From Candidatus Mediterraneibacter merdigallinarum (GTDB lineage: Bacteria > Bacillota > Clostridia > Lachnospirales > Lachnospiraceae), in contig DWZZ01000189.1 of NCBI GenBank assembly GCA_019117305.1, positions 1 to 43,763 of the forward strand: a stretch of 43,763 nt of DNA. The letters are read 5' to 3'. The translations under genes were made by a program, and so were the position numbers. Below the pieces are notes generated by a model that was not told the origin of the DNA, did not search any database, and was given only the letters and a program-made list of their open reading frames with translations. This document shows, one piece after another, positions 1-8,434 of the stretch; the stretch's first letter is position 1, and each line of letters begins with the position of its first letter.

Positions 1-1
1 C

Positions 2-721
2 CCCAATCTGATTTTGCAGCTGCATCGGGATTTGTATTCTTACTCTCAGAAAGCTGCTGGTGGAAGTTATAAAAACACTGATAATGTCATTGCTGAAACA
101 GATGCAGAAGAAAATCAAAAGGTACGGTTTATTCCGGTTCCGGCATTTCAGACCGCAGAAGCGATGGAGGAACTTTGCAGAGATTTTTGGGAAGCCTGGG
201 AAGCTGATCATATTGATAAACTTCTTCTGATTCCCATGTTTATTTTGGATTTTCTCTGTATCCATCCTTTTAATGACGGGAATGGACGAATGAGCCGCCT
301 GCTGACTCTTCTGCTCTTCTATAAAGCCGGATATATTGTCGGGAAGTACGTCAGTATGGAAATGCTGATTGAAAAAACCAAAGAAACCTATTATGAAGCA
401 TTGCAGGCAAGTTCAACCGGTTGGCATGAAAATGAGAACAGCTACGAACCTTTTGTAAAATATTATCTTGGTATTACGCTGAAAGCATACAATGAATTTG
501 AAAGCCGTGTGGAGCATTTGAAAAACCGCACACTTTCCAAGCCGGAGCGAATCCGATCCATGATTGACCAGAAGGTCGGAAAAATCACGAAAAAGGAAAT
601 CCTGGATGCCTGCCCTGACATCAGTAAAACAACGGTAGAACGTACTTTGACGGAGTTGGTAAAGAGTGGTTACATCGCCAAAGTCGGTTCGGGACCGGCT
701 ACCGGTTATGTCAGAATCTAA
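2..721 (+). CDS. Fic family protein, C-terminal part (5' end outside window)
   Basis: The frame is open from the first bases of the window, so the gene starts upstream; 239 residues are visible. Positions 263-298 encode HPFNDGNGRMSR, the Fic motif HxFx(D/E)GNGRxxR, with the catalytic His and the phosphate-binding loop intact. Fic enzymes transfer AMP (or another nucleotide moiety) from NTP to hydroxyl side chains of target proteins. The last ~60 residues look like a winged-helix segment (KKEILDACPDISKTTVERTLTELVKSGYI), the usual C-terminus of the long, DNA-binding class of Fic proteins. An inhibitory helix, if present, would lie in the missing N-terminus. A strong terminator follows at once, so this is the end of its transcription unit. 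Confidence 0.9.
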   Translation, partial: PNLILQLHRDLYSYSQKAAGGSYKNTDNVIAETDAEENQKVRFIPVPAFQTAEAMEELCRDFWEAWEADHIDKLLLIPMFILDFLCIHPFNDGNGRMSRLLTLLLFYKAGYIVGKYVSMEMLIEKTKETYYEALQASSTGWHENENSYEPFVKYYLGITLKAYNEFESRVEHLKNRTLSKPERIRSMIDQKVGKITKKEILDACPDISKTTVERTLTELVKSGYIAKVGSGPATGYVRI

Positions 722-735
722 GTTATAGAAATATT

Positions 736-774
736 TATCTCCGTCATTGATTGATAAAATGACGGAGATATTTT
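736..774 (+). terminator. Intrinsic terminator of the Fic gene
   Basis: A perfect 12-bp stem (736-747 with 759-770, core ATCTCCGTCAT) has an 11-nt loop and is followed by TTTT. It starts 15 nt after the Fic stop codon. Confidence 0.85.
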
Positions 775-893
775 ATATATGAGGCAGATACCTCTGTTAC
801 ATAGCAGTTGTAGATTTTGGAATATAGATATTTTTACATAGTTTTCAGATTAAATAAGCGTGTAGTAAGATTACAAAATTTAAAAAATGTTGA

Positions 894-907
894 AGCCGAT
901 ATCGGCT
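894..907. promoter_or_regulatory. Perfect 14-bp palindrome, possible operator
   Basis: AGCCGATATCGGCT is a perfect palindrome 34 bp before the start of the small MerR-type gene. Its position in an AT-rich upstream region suits an operator for that protein or another dimeric regulator. No consensus promoter was recognised beside it. Confidence 0.4.
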
Positions 908-941
908 AATAATATTCTGTTAAGTAGAGAAGGTGAATGGA

Positions 942-1124
942 GTGAAGCGTTTATATACAATAGATCAGGTTTCAGAATTAACAGGAATCAACAAGCGAAC
1001 GCTTAAGTATTATATTGAACGGGATATGATCAGTCCTTCTGACAAAAAAGGAGAAGGTGGCAAACTTCAAAAAAGAATAAATGACCGGTATTATGAAGTT
1101 AAGCCGCAGGGCTTGGCTTCATAA
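942..1124 (+). CDS. Truncated MerR-type HTH protein
   Basis: The product is 60 residues. YTIDQVSELTGINKRTLKYYIERDMISPSDKKGEGG is split here as YTIDQVSELTGINKRT plus LKYYIERDMISP, the winged HTH that opens MerR-family regulators. The usual second half (coiled coil and effector domain) is missing: after the glycine-rich wing the frame runs through unrelated basic sequence to a stop. I chose the GTG at 942 because GAAGG at 929-933 is well spaced from it; a GTG at 933 would overlap that ribosome site. It may be a decayed regulator or a DNA-binding-only protein. The adjacent palindrome at 894-907 fits autoregulation. No partner gene was identified. Confidence 0.55.
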   Translation: MKRLYTIDQVSELTGINKRTLKYYIERDMISPSDKKGEGGKLQKRINDRYYEVKPQGLAS

Positions 1125-1237
1125 TTACATAGGAAAAGGAGTGGTTCGATGGAACGAAAAACCGACTGTTCTTTTTCTATGCCCGCAGCCTGAAAGGATC
1201 AGAACGGTACAGAAATTTTCAAAAACTTTTCCTGATT

Positions 1238-1306
1238 TTTACAAATAGAAGTGCATAGTTTTAATATTCTCCATGTATGATGAAGAAAATTCCAGGGGCC
1301 CTGGAA
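1238..1306 (+). promoter_or_regulatory. Possible promoter and downstream palindrome before the secreted protein gene
   Basis: TTTACA (1238-1243) and TAATAT (1262-1267), 18 bp apart, form a weak sigma-A-like promoter. A perfect interrupted palindrome, TTCCAGGG-G-CCCTGGAA (1290-1306), follows where it could act as an operator or RNA hairpin. It ends 44 bp before the ATG at 1351. A run of A follows it, so it is not a forward terminator. The rest of 1125-1350 shows only a doubtful 14-codon ORF (ATG 1149). Confidence 0.35.
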
Positions 1307-1350
1307 AAAAGATAGCAAAACACTAATTCATCAGAAAAGAGGAATATATT

Positions 1351-1878
1351 ATGAAGAAGAAAATTTTAGCTGCATTTCTTGCTGCTGTATCCTGTATGGC
1401 AATGTCTGTTACTGCTATGGCGGCAGAGAGCACTCAGGAAATTTCAGCAGTGCTGACAGCAGATCCGACTTATACTGTGACAATTCCGGCTACTGTTAAC
1501 ATGGGAAATGACGGAACAACAGTAGATGTAACAGCATCTGATGTTGAAAACCTTGCAGACGGACAGAAGATTTCCGTAACGATTGCCGGAACAAATTATT
1601 ACAGAAATCAGCTGGTTCTGGAAGCAGACAGGGACCTTGTTGACGTCAACCATGCCCGTACTCTTCGTTACCAGATCATTTCCGAAGATGGTGAAGTGAT
1701 TGAGACAACAGGCCAGGATACTGCTACCGGAAGTGAAGTTGTTTCTTTTACCGGAAATGAGACGAAACAGTATCAGATCAAACCGGTTATTGTGGATGCA
1801 AATAAGGACAGACTTGTAACCGGTGTTCCTTACACAGGAAGCATTACTTTTGGAATCGAACTCGCAGATGCAGAGTAA
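1351..1878 (+). CDS. Secreted beta-rich surface protein (signal peptide, YTVTIPA motif)
   Basis: The 175-residue product starts with a clear Sec signal peptide (MKKKILAAFLAAVSCMAMSV, cleavage probably after TAMA). The mature part opens with YTVTIPATVNMG, a motif I associate with secreted Ig-like or WxL-like proteins of Lachnospiraceae. The rest is rich in Thr, Val, Asp and Glu with alternating hydrophobics, consistent with one beta-sandwich domain. There is no lipobox, LPXTG or C-terminal membrane segment, so anchoring must be non-covalent or depend on a partner. The next gene, 206 bp on, encodes a membrane-anchored extracellular domain and is a natural candidate. The molecular function is not recognised. 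Confidence 0.75.
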   Translation: MKKKILAAFLAAVSCMAMSVTAMAAESTQEISAVLTADPTYTVTIPATVNMGNDGTTVDVTASDVENLADGQKISVTIAGTNYYRNQLVLEADRDLVDVNHARTLRYQIISEDGEVIETTGQDTATGSEVVSFTGNETKQYQIKPVIVDANKDRLVTGVPYTGSITFGIELADAE

Positions 1879-2084
1879 TTCAGAGTAAGCGGATTACAGT
1901 GATTGGAAAGAATCAGTATATAAGCATTTCAGCATCCAGTCTGTCGCTCCCTGCTGTCGTTTTACGGCCGAAGAGAGCGTCAGGCTGGAACTGTATGTAC
2001 AGGCGGAGAGAGAAAAACATATCCCTGCAGGTGTTGGTATATCAGGAACCAAAGAAAATATTAGGAAAGAAGAGAATGTAATTT

Positions 2085-2585
2085 ATGCAGAAACAGACAG
2101 GAATGAAAAAAATTCTGGTGATCTTAATCATAGCATTGATCCTACTTGCGGCGGCAGTGATCCTGTGGATGGTTTTGAGGGATAAAGACAATGGAAGAAA
2201 CTCTGCGGGAATCGTAGTATCCGATGAAGCCGTGGAATGGAATAAAGACCTTGAAGATACTTCAGGGGGACAGCCGGGAATTAAAATCCCCGGTTATGGG
2301 GACATTACCGTGAACAGCGGTTCTACAACATGGGAGATCACACTTCTGAATCCTGAAGGAAATGACTGCTATTTCCAGTATGCCATTACGATTGATGATT
2401 CGGATACCCCGATTTATGAATCCGATCTGATCGAGCCGGGGAAAGCAATCACTGAATTTGAGGTGTCAGAACCTCTGGAAGCAGGAGATTATGAGATCCA
2501 TCTGAATATTTCCGCATTCACCATGGATGAAAGTCTGACTGCTTTAAACGGAGCGGATGTGAAGGCTGTTCTGCATGTGATCTGA
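2085..2585 (+). CDS. Membrane-anchored extracellular domain protein
   Basis: The 166-residue product has one N-terminal membrane segment (about residues 9-31, ILVILIIALILLAAAVILWM). An outside domain of about 130 residues follows, with GYGDITVNSGSTTWEITLLN and an Ig-like pattern. A GGAAAGAAGAGA stretch supports initiation at 2085; the ATG at 2103 is an alternative. It lies just downstream of the secreted protein at 1351 with no terminator between, and a terminator follows at 2649-2685, so the two probably form one unit. I do not recognise the family; an anchor or chaperone for the upstream secreted protein is inference from context. Confidence 0.7.
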   Translation: MQKQTGMKKILVILIIALILLAAAVILWMVLRDKDNGRNSAGIVVSDEAVEWNKDLEDTSGGQPGIKIPGYGDITVNSGSTTWEITLLNPEGNDCYFQYAITIDDSDTPIYESDLIEPGKAITEFEVSEPLEAGDYEIHLNISAFTMDESLTALNGADVKAVLHVI

Positions 2586-2648
2586 AAAGAGTTCGATGAA
2601 GGATGAACGTTATTGTTCTTAGAAGAAAAATGAATATCAATTATAGTG

Positions 2649-2685
2649 AATTACTCCAACTCGCAAAGGGCTGGAGTAATTTTAA
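2649..2685 (+). terminator. Intrinsic terminator
   Basis: Arms AATTACTCCA (2649-2658) and TGGAGTAATT (2672-2681) form a perfect 10-bp stem with a 13-nt loop and a short T-run. It closes the 1351-2585 unit. Confidence 0.75.
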
Positions 2686-2735
2686 TTATGTGAAATTTAT
2701 GATATTTTTCATTTTTCAATATTTTTTGAAAAAAC

Positions 2736-2764
2736 TTGACATTCAGTTATTATATAAGTACAAT
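2736..2764 (+). promoter_or_regulatory. Strong sigma-A promoter (TTGACA-17-TACAAT)
   Basis: A consensus -35 (2736-2741), a 17-bp spacer and a near-consensus -10 (2759-2764) in a very AT-rich stretch predict a start of transcription near 2771. The gene behind it has a poorly defined 5' end. Confidence 0.8.
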
Positions 2765-2861
2765 AACATGATTTAGTTCTTCTAAATGGGCGGATGGGGA
2801 AAAGAGAAAGAAGATATATATTATTTATTACCTGGATGATGAAGATACAAATGCAGGTTAT

Positions 2862-3155
2862 ATGTACTTAAAAAGGAGAAAAAATAACGGGTATTCATTC
2901 GAAGAAAGAAAACTATCACAGAACGTGGATGATAAACTTGAAGAAATACTTGAATACGAACAAGGATGGAATATGATTAAAGATGAATATCTTAAAATAA
3001 AGAACAGGAATAAAGATCCTCATAAAAAATCATTTATTCTTTATCTGGAAAGCATTCATAATGTGTATAATCATATAAACCAATACAAAGAAAAAGAACG
3101 ACTGAGACGGGCATTTATCCCGTCAAACAGTTGGTATGGATTAATAATAAGATAA
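2862..3155 (+). CDS. Unknown A-rich protein, 5' end possibly frameshifted
   Basis: The 97-residue product is rich in Lys, Glu, Asn and Tyr, with no signal peptide or membrane segment. It may be helical (YEQGWNMIKDEYLKIKNRNK). The frame is open upstream to 2772 and reads protein-like text there (KKIYIIYYLDDEDTNAGY) with no start codon before 2862. An ATG at 2794 beside the run GGGGAAAA is one frame off. A one-base slip there would give a protein of about 120 residues starting MGK. As it stands, the ATG at 2862 has no good ribosome site. Base composition is much more AT-rich than in flanking genes, suggesting acquisition. No family was recognised. Confidence 0.45.
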   Translation: MYLKRRKNNGYSFEERKLSQNVDDKLEEILEYEQGWNMIKDEYLKIKNRNKDPHKKSFILYLESIHNVYNHINQYKEKERLRRAFIPSNSWYGLIIR

Positions 3156-3232
3156 TTATCGTATTAATGATATATTTACTCAGAAGTTCTTTTACACCCG
3201 AAATAGAAAATCAATTGGAGAGGGAAAATCTT

Positions 3233-3655
3233 ATGAAAAAGTCAACAATTCTTTTATTAACAGCCATCCTTATACTGTCTTTCTCAGCCTGCGCCGGACC
3301 GGATTCCCCGGCGGAATCTGCCTCCGGAACAGCCGATACCGTTTCGTCCGATGATCCGGAGGAGGAAACAACAGAGCGTGTAAAGATAACGATGGACTAT
3401 AAGGGCGAGGATCAGTTAGAGGAGCGGGATGTACTGGCGTTTACAGAATTAGATCAGCGGGCGGTTATGGGGATTGCTACGTCCAACAGTGATGTTAGGA
3501 CTCTGAACATTCCGCCGGGAAATTATGTTCTTCTTTCAAGTACTTTAGGTGCGCTGGAATTCAAAATCGAAGAGGATGATCAGCAAATAATCGTACACGC
3601 AGATTATGAATCCGGAAAATTAAGTATAGAAAAGAAAAACGAAGAAAATAACTGA
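3233..3655 (+). CDS. Small lipoprotein
   Basis: I place the start at ATG 3233, behind GGAGAGGG, because it begins a typical lipoprotein signal: MKKSTILLLTAILILSFSAC with the lipid-modified Cys after FSA. The mature part is about 120 residues: a Ser/Ala/Glu-rich tether, then a compact domain containing RVKITMDYKGEDQLEERDV and a hydrophobic beta pattern (LNIPPGNYVLLSSTLGALEF). It is probably anchored outside the membrane. No family or partner was recognised. The gene stands alone between the A-rich gene at 2862 and a new promoter at 3699. Confidence 0.7.
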   Translation: MKKSTILLLTAILILSFSACAGPDSPAESASGTADTVSSDDPEEETTERVKITMDYKGEDQLEERDVLAFTELDQRAVMGIATSNSDVRTLNIPPGNYVLLSSTLGALEFKIEEDDQQIIVHADYESGKLSIEKKNEENN

Positions 3656-3698
3656 TACTTTATCCAGTGTTAAATTTGTGATAATTTTCACAAAAAGA

Positions 3699-3727
3699 TT
3701 GAAACAACTGGAATAATATGGTAGTAT
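3699..3727 (+). promoter_or_regulatory. Promoter TTGAAA-17-TAGTAT
   Basis: TTGAAA (3699-3704) and TAGTAT (3722-3727) are 17 bp apart and point toward the pectinesterase gene at 3905. The predicted start near 3734 lies before the terminator-like hairpin at 3754-3787. Confidence 0.5.
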
Positions 3728-3753
3728 TTCCAATGGACTTATTGAGACATCAA

Positions 3754-3787
3754 AGGGGCTGACTGGTTACCGGTTGGCCCTTTTTCT
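3754..3787 (+). terminator. Intrinsic terminator, possibly an attenuator
   Basis: GGGCTGACTGGT pairs with ACCGGTTGGCCC (9 Watson-Crick and 3 G-U pairs) and is followed by TTTTT. It lies 100 bp after the lipoprotein stop and downstream of the 3699-3727 promoter. It may therefore end the lipoprotein transcript, stop a short leader RNA, or do both. Confidence 0.65.
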
Positions 3788-3904
3788 GTTGTCAGAAGTG
3801 GTTTTTATTCTATCGGCATCAATCAGGGTTTTACTTCATATTTTGAATGAAAAATGCTCCGGCAGCAGAAAGGGAAGCATTTGTAAGTTCAAAGGAGTGA
3901 AAGA

Positions 3905-6900
3905 ATGAAACGATTGAAAAGAAATCAGATGAAAAAACCGTTCCGGTTTCTGGCGGGGCTGCTTTCTCTGATCCTGGTTGTGTCATTATTCCCGCAGGGA
4001 TTAAGGACAGTACAGGCAGCAGGAAATGTTCTGGAAACCGACGGCGGGAAAATCACATGGGATTTTGGGGACGGAAGTTCTCCTATCTACACCGACGGAC
4101 AGGATGGATCCCTGAGTGCAGAAGGAATGCTGGCTCTTAACAGCGGCGGGCACGGAGCGGATATCGGAAATGATACAGTATTTACCCTTACAGTGCCCGC
4201 GGGCCGGACGACAGTATCGTTTGGCATCTGCGCCTACGGGTCTTCTATGGCTGTAGTAAAAGCAAACGGGCAGATTATTGCGGAAGATCTGCCTCTGAAC
4301 GGAGCTCTTGAAGACGGAGCGGAAACTTCTGTCAGTTATACATCTGACGCAGAGGCGGTTATTACTGTTGAGGTAACCGGAAACGGTTATATTCATCATA
4401 TTTCGGCAGAAACAATTACGCCGCCCCGGACAGCGGTGGTCAGTGGAAGTGTTTCCGCGGCTTCAGGATCAGAAGATCCGGCAGACAGGCAGACCCTTCT
4501 GTTTACGGATGAGTCAGGTTCAGAAGTTGAGACGGTGATCAATGAAGGCGCGTACAGCGTATCTCTTCCTGTAGGTCATGCATATACCGTATCATTTGAA
4601 AATTCTGATGTTTATGAGGTGACAGAGGGAAGCACAGTTGATCTGACAGATGCAGAAAACGGAGATGAAGCGGTAAATGATATTACCTACCGTATTATCT
4701 GGGATCTGTCAAAAGATTTTCATTTTACAATCGGCAATACCGTGTTCACCGTATCACCGGGGGAGTCCTCTTCCGCTGATTTTACGGTGACGGCAGAAGG
4801 CGGAGACGGGCGGACAGAACTGGCAACGCCGGAGACAGCCATCATATGGGCGGATCTGGAAGGCGGAGGACTGGGAACGCTTATGCAGGATACCCTGGAA
4901 GATGTAAGTGAAAATGTCTCCTATACCATTGACGGCAACACTGTCACATTTACATATAACGATGCAGATACGTCTCCCCTCTCTTACACCGTACAGGTAA
5001 AAGACAACAGCGCATTGGGAAATCCCCATGCCAACGGCCGGACCATTACCTATGATTTCGGTGACGGCAGCATTGTATCTGAGCTTTATACAGGCAATTA
5101 CTCTATTACAGGAGGAGACTCTGTCAGCTCACCGGACGGCCTGGTTACTCTTACAGGAAATAACCGGATCCGGTACAACGGATCACACGGCATTATGATC
5201 GGAAACGGCGATCAGGTCAGCGTAAAAGTCGCGGGAAATGCAGAAATTGTAATGGAACTCTGCGCATACACGGCTGATGGAAGTATGCTGAATGCTGAGG
5301 TGACAGACGGAAACGGAGCAGTCACTCCGGAATCTGTTTCCGCGAAAGCGGCGGCAGACGGGAATACAGAAGTATTCACCTATACCGGAGAGGCGGCGAC
5401 TCTGACCTTTACCTATGAAGGAAGCGGGTCCGGATATCTTCACACCATGTCAGTAACAAATGAGATGGAAGAGACGGAAGTCAATCCCCAGGATGCAATG
5501 CCGGAGATAAAGGACTTTGGTACGCCGGACAGCATGACAGTTTCAGCTGCAGGGCAGCGTCTTACTCTTACACAGACAGGCGGAAGCCTGCCGACCGGAG
5601 GCGCGCTTTCGGAAAATGTGGGATATTATGGATTTGATCTGACCTCTGACAGAAACCGGCTGGAGGCGGATGTAACAGTAAATTCCTGCGGCTCATCTTC
5701 CTCAAAGGGTGTGTTTTTCGGTGCGTTTGACGGAACCAATATTGAGACGGCGGCAATCCGCAACACCACAAATCTGAGAGGCGTATATTCCGATGAAACC
5801 GGGGAAATCGGCGCAGGGCGGATGAATGATACAATTGCGGCAGGAAGTACGGTTCATTTTACTGCGGAGAGAACGGAGGACGGACTGACCATTACAGCAG
5901 TGCCCGAGACCGGACAGCGTTTTGTTATGCTCAGTTCTGACAGTGACGCGCTCTTTGCCGAAAATGGAGAGGAGACGGAGATTTCCTTCGGATTTATTCT
6001 GGCCGACGCATCGGTTACTGTTACAAATATGAAATATTATGATGCAGACGGCACGCTTTTATACGATCAGAATGACTGCTATGAACCCATCGGAACAGAA
6101 CCGGTTGTTTCATCTGTACAGGCAGTCGTGGCAGATACAAGGGACGCCATCAATGTTACCTGGAACAGCAGAGAACCGGCTGACGGGGACGGAAGGTATG
6201 TGATTCAGGTAAGAAAAGATGGTGGAGAGTGGGAAGATGCTGCGGAAACAACAGCCACATCCTGGCTGTACCGGACAGATGAGGCCGGGCAGTATCAGTT
6301 CCGTGTAGGAGGAAAACTTGGAAATGAAGGAGAAGTCACATACTGTGATGAACTTTCGGAAATTGTAGATTTTCTTCCGGCGCTTCCCACTCCGGTGCTC
6401 AGTTTGACCGCAGGTGAGAATTCCATTGATCTTTCCTGGACAGATTCGGAAGGAGCGACCGCGTATGAAGTGTACAGATATTCTTCTGATGAGGGCGCAG
6501 AGAATTCGAAGCTGATTTACAGTACAGAAGCGGCTACCGGTACAGCTTATACGGATACAGACGTAACACCGGAAGTGCCCTATTACTATTATGTCATTGC
6601 CCGTGCGTATGCAGACGGTCAGGAGGTTAATTCCAGCAATCCGTCCCGGACCGTATGGGCCATGGCGTCTGCAGGCCACACAGGGGATTATGTATATGAG
6701 GATGAGGCAGCAGAGATTACAGTTACCGATTGTCCCCAGGGGACAATATTCCGGGAGACAGCAGTTCTGGCAGGAACAGTTGACCGCGCAGGCGTAATCA
6801 GAGCGTCTGTAAACGGAGGAACGGCTTCGGAGCAGGCAGTAAATGCAGGCGGAAACTTCCGTTTCAGTCTGACAGCGGCGGAAGGCAGAAATAATGCAGA

Positions 6901-8296
6901 GCTGATCTTTACCGATGAAAACGGGAAAGAGACCCGTCTTGTCTATACATTTGTATATCTGACAAATTACGATATGGTTGTAGACGCTTCCTACACCGGG
7001 GAAGACGGAGCGCTGATAAACGGTCTTCCTACCTACAGTACGGTTCAGGCGGCGGTGGATGCCGTTCCGGCAGACAATGCCGAAAGACAGGTTATTTATA
7101 TAAAATCCGGTGATTACAAGGAACGCCTTGTCGTGAATACGCCCTATATTTCACTGATCGGCGAGGACAGCGACAGCGTACGCATCCACTGCTATCCGGC
7201 AGAACTGTATCCGGAAGATGCAGGATACGAGGCTGGAGGAGACATGTCCAAACGGTGCGCAACCTATATTATGAGCGGAGCGACAGGATTTTCGGCGGAG
7301 AATCTTACATTCGCAAATGATTACGATTATTCCACACCGGACGGAAAGAGCAACAAATCCGCGGACGCGCTCCGGTGTGACGCGGACGGCGCATCCTTTG
7401 TAAATGTAACCATTTCAGGCGTGCAGGATACTCTTTACATGCATGCCGGTAACCAGTATTACAGGAATTGCCGGATTGAGGGTCTGATTGACTTTATTTA
7501 TTCCGGTGATGACGCCAGAGCGCTGTTCGAGGACTGCGAACTTGTATTTGTCTATGAAGAGACGCACCCGGAGGGCGGATATGTATGTGCGCCGAGAACA
7601 GCGGCAGACGCTCCTTACGGACTGATTTTTAATGACTGCGTAATCACGTCGGAAGAGGGATGTGTGGACGGCACATACCGTCTGGCAAGGCCGTGGGGAC
7701 CGGACGCATGTATCTACTGGATCGGCTGCTATATGGGCAGCGCCATAGATAAAGATGAGCCATATGCGGATATGAGCGGCAATCTGCATACAGAAGCCAG
7801 ATTCTATGAATGCGGTTCCTATGGTCCGGGATATGCGGTCAATGCTGACAGAAGACAGATATCACCGTCTGCAGCCGAAGCGCTGCTGGCAGATCTGGGA
7901 TGGAATCCCTGTGAGGCATCCCAGGCAATCAGCAAGTCCTATGTTGGCGATATTGTGACAGAAGTGCCGGAAGAACCGGAAGAGCCGCCGACAGAGGAAC
8001 CGGACGAACCGGTTACGCCTCCCGCAGAGGATCCTTCTCAGGAGCCTTCCGATCCGTCAGGAGAAGGCGGCGGAACTGATACGGAAGTCAGGCCGGGAGA
8101 TAACGGCGTGTCCGGGGATAAGGAAACAGAAGGATCTGCCGGCAGCGACGGACAGAAATCAGAGGAACTGACGGCTGATCCTGTAGATACCGGAGACCAT
8201 ACCAATATAGCGCTGTGGAGTACAGTACTGGTTTTTGCAGGCGCTGCCGGAGCGTCGGCCGTTGTTATCAGGAGAAGAGGACGTCAGTCCAGATAA
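3905..8296 (+). CDS. Cell-wall-anchored multidomain pectinesterase
   Basis: This 1463-residue surface enzyme should remove methyl esters from pectin. Order: signal peptide (1-39); beta module A (~41-174); Ig/Cna-like region (~175-375); module B (~378-519), a diverged copy of A (WDFGDGS and YDFGDGS openings, GYIHHIS and GYLHTMS ends); LamG-like region (~530-735); two FN3 domains (~737-923); Ig-like domain (~925-1020); pectinesterase domain (~1023-1345). Catalytic motifs are SGVQDTLY (Q1174, D1175), GLIDFIYS (nucleophile D1196) and LARPWG (R1262). The first oxyanion-hole Gln (QAVAL in plant enzymes) appears to be Ser (SADAL). A Glu/Pro/Gly-rich wall spacer leads to VDTGD (1427-1431), a hydrophobic segment and RRRGRQSR, a sortase-type anchor with a variant LPXTG. 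No other pectin genes are near. Confidence 0.9.
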   Translation: MKRLKRNQMKKPFRFLAGLLSLILVVSLFPQGLRTVQAAGNVLETDGGKITWDFGDGSSPIYTDGQDGSLSAEGMLALNSGGHGADIGNDTVFTLTVPAGRTTVSFGICAYGSSMAVVKANGQIIAEDLPLNGALEDGAETSVSYTSDAEAVITVEVTGNGYIHHISAETITPPRTAVVSGSVSAASGSEDPADRQTLLFTDESGSEVETVINEGAYSVSLPVGHAYTVSFENSDVYEVTEGSTVDLTDAENGDEAVNDITYRIIWDLSKDFHFTIGNTVFTVSPGESSSADFTVTAEGGDGRTELATPETAIIWADLEGGGLGTLMQDTLEDVSENVSYTIDGNTVTFTYNDADTSPLSYTVQVKDNSALGNPHANGRTITYDFGDGSIVSELYTGNYSITGGDSVSSPDGLVTLTGNNRIRYNGSHGIMIGNGDQVSVKVAGNAEIVMELCAYTADGSMLNAEVTDGNGAVTPESVSAKAAADGNTEVFTYTGEAATLTFTYEGSGSGYLHTMSVTNEMEETEVNPQDAMPEIKDFGTPDSMTVSAAGQRLTLTQTGGSLPTGGALSENVGYYGFDLTSDRNRLEADVTVNSCGSSSSKGVFFGAFDGTNIETAAIRNTTNLRGVYSDETGEIGAGRMNDTIAAGSTVHFTAERTEDGLTITAVPETGQRFVMLSSDSDALFAENGEETEISFGFILADASVTVTNMKYYDADGTLLYDQNDCYEPIGTEPVVSSVQAVVADTRDAINVTWNSREPADGDGRYVIQVRKDGGEWEDAAETTATSWLYRTDEAGQYQFRVGGKLGNEGEVTYCDELSEIVDFLPALPTPVLSLTAGENSIDLSWTDSEGATAYEVYRYSSDEGAENSKLIYSTEAATGTAYTDTDVTPEVPYYYYVIARAYADGQEVNSSNPSRTVWAMASAGHTGDYVYEDEAAEITVTDCPQGTIFRETAVLAGTVDRAGVIRASVNGGTASEQAVNAGGNFRFSLTAAEGRNNAELIFTDENGKETRLVYTFVYLTNYDMVVDASYTGEDGALINGLPTYSTVQAAVDAVPADNAERQVIYIKSGDYKERLVVNTPYISLIGEDSDSVRIHCYPAELYPEDAGYEAGGDMSKRCATYIMSGATGFSAENLTFANDYDYSTPDGKSNKSADALRCDADGASFVNVTISGVQDTLYMHAGNQYYRNCRIEGLIDFIYSGDDARALFEDCELVFVYEETHPEGGYVCAPRTAADAPYGLIFNDCVITSEEGCVDGTYRLARPWGPDACIYWIGCYMGSAIDKDEPYADMSGNLHTEARFYECGSYGPGYAVNADRRQISPSAAEALLADLGWNPCEASQAISKSYVGDIVTEVPEEPEEPPTEEPDEPVTPPAEDPSQEPSDPSGEGGGTDTEVRPGDNGVSGDKETEGSAGSDGQKSEELTADPVDTGDHTNIALWSTVLVFAGAAGASAVVIRRRGRQSR

Positions 8297-8343
8297 AAGA
8301 ATAAAACCGATTGAAACAGCTGCGGACTGTGACCGGTTATTTG

Positions 8344-8375
8344 AAAAGGTGTCCTTTTTATGGGACACCTTTTTG
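8344..8375 (+). terminator. Intrinsic terminator of the pectinesterase gene
   Basis: AAAAGGTGTCC (8344-8354) pairs fully with GGACACCTTTT (8363-8373) around an 8-nt loop, and the T-run is part of the descending arm. It separates the pectinesterase from the WYL gene. Confidence 0.85.
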
Positions 8376-8434
8376 TCATAAATGCCGTCATCTGTGTTAT
8401 ACTGACATTATCGTACAGGGAGAGGAAACAGGTT

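Noticed and set aside
1899-2081. 60-codon frame between the secreted protein and its partner
   Set aside because: It has no ribosome site, no domain and unusual codons. Another frame over 1928-2180 also looks protein-like but has no start and overlaps the next gene.
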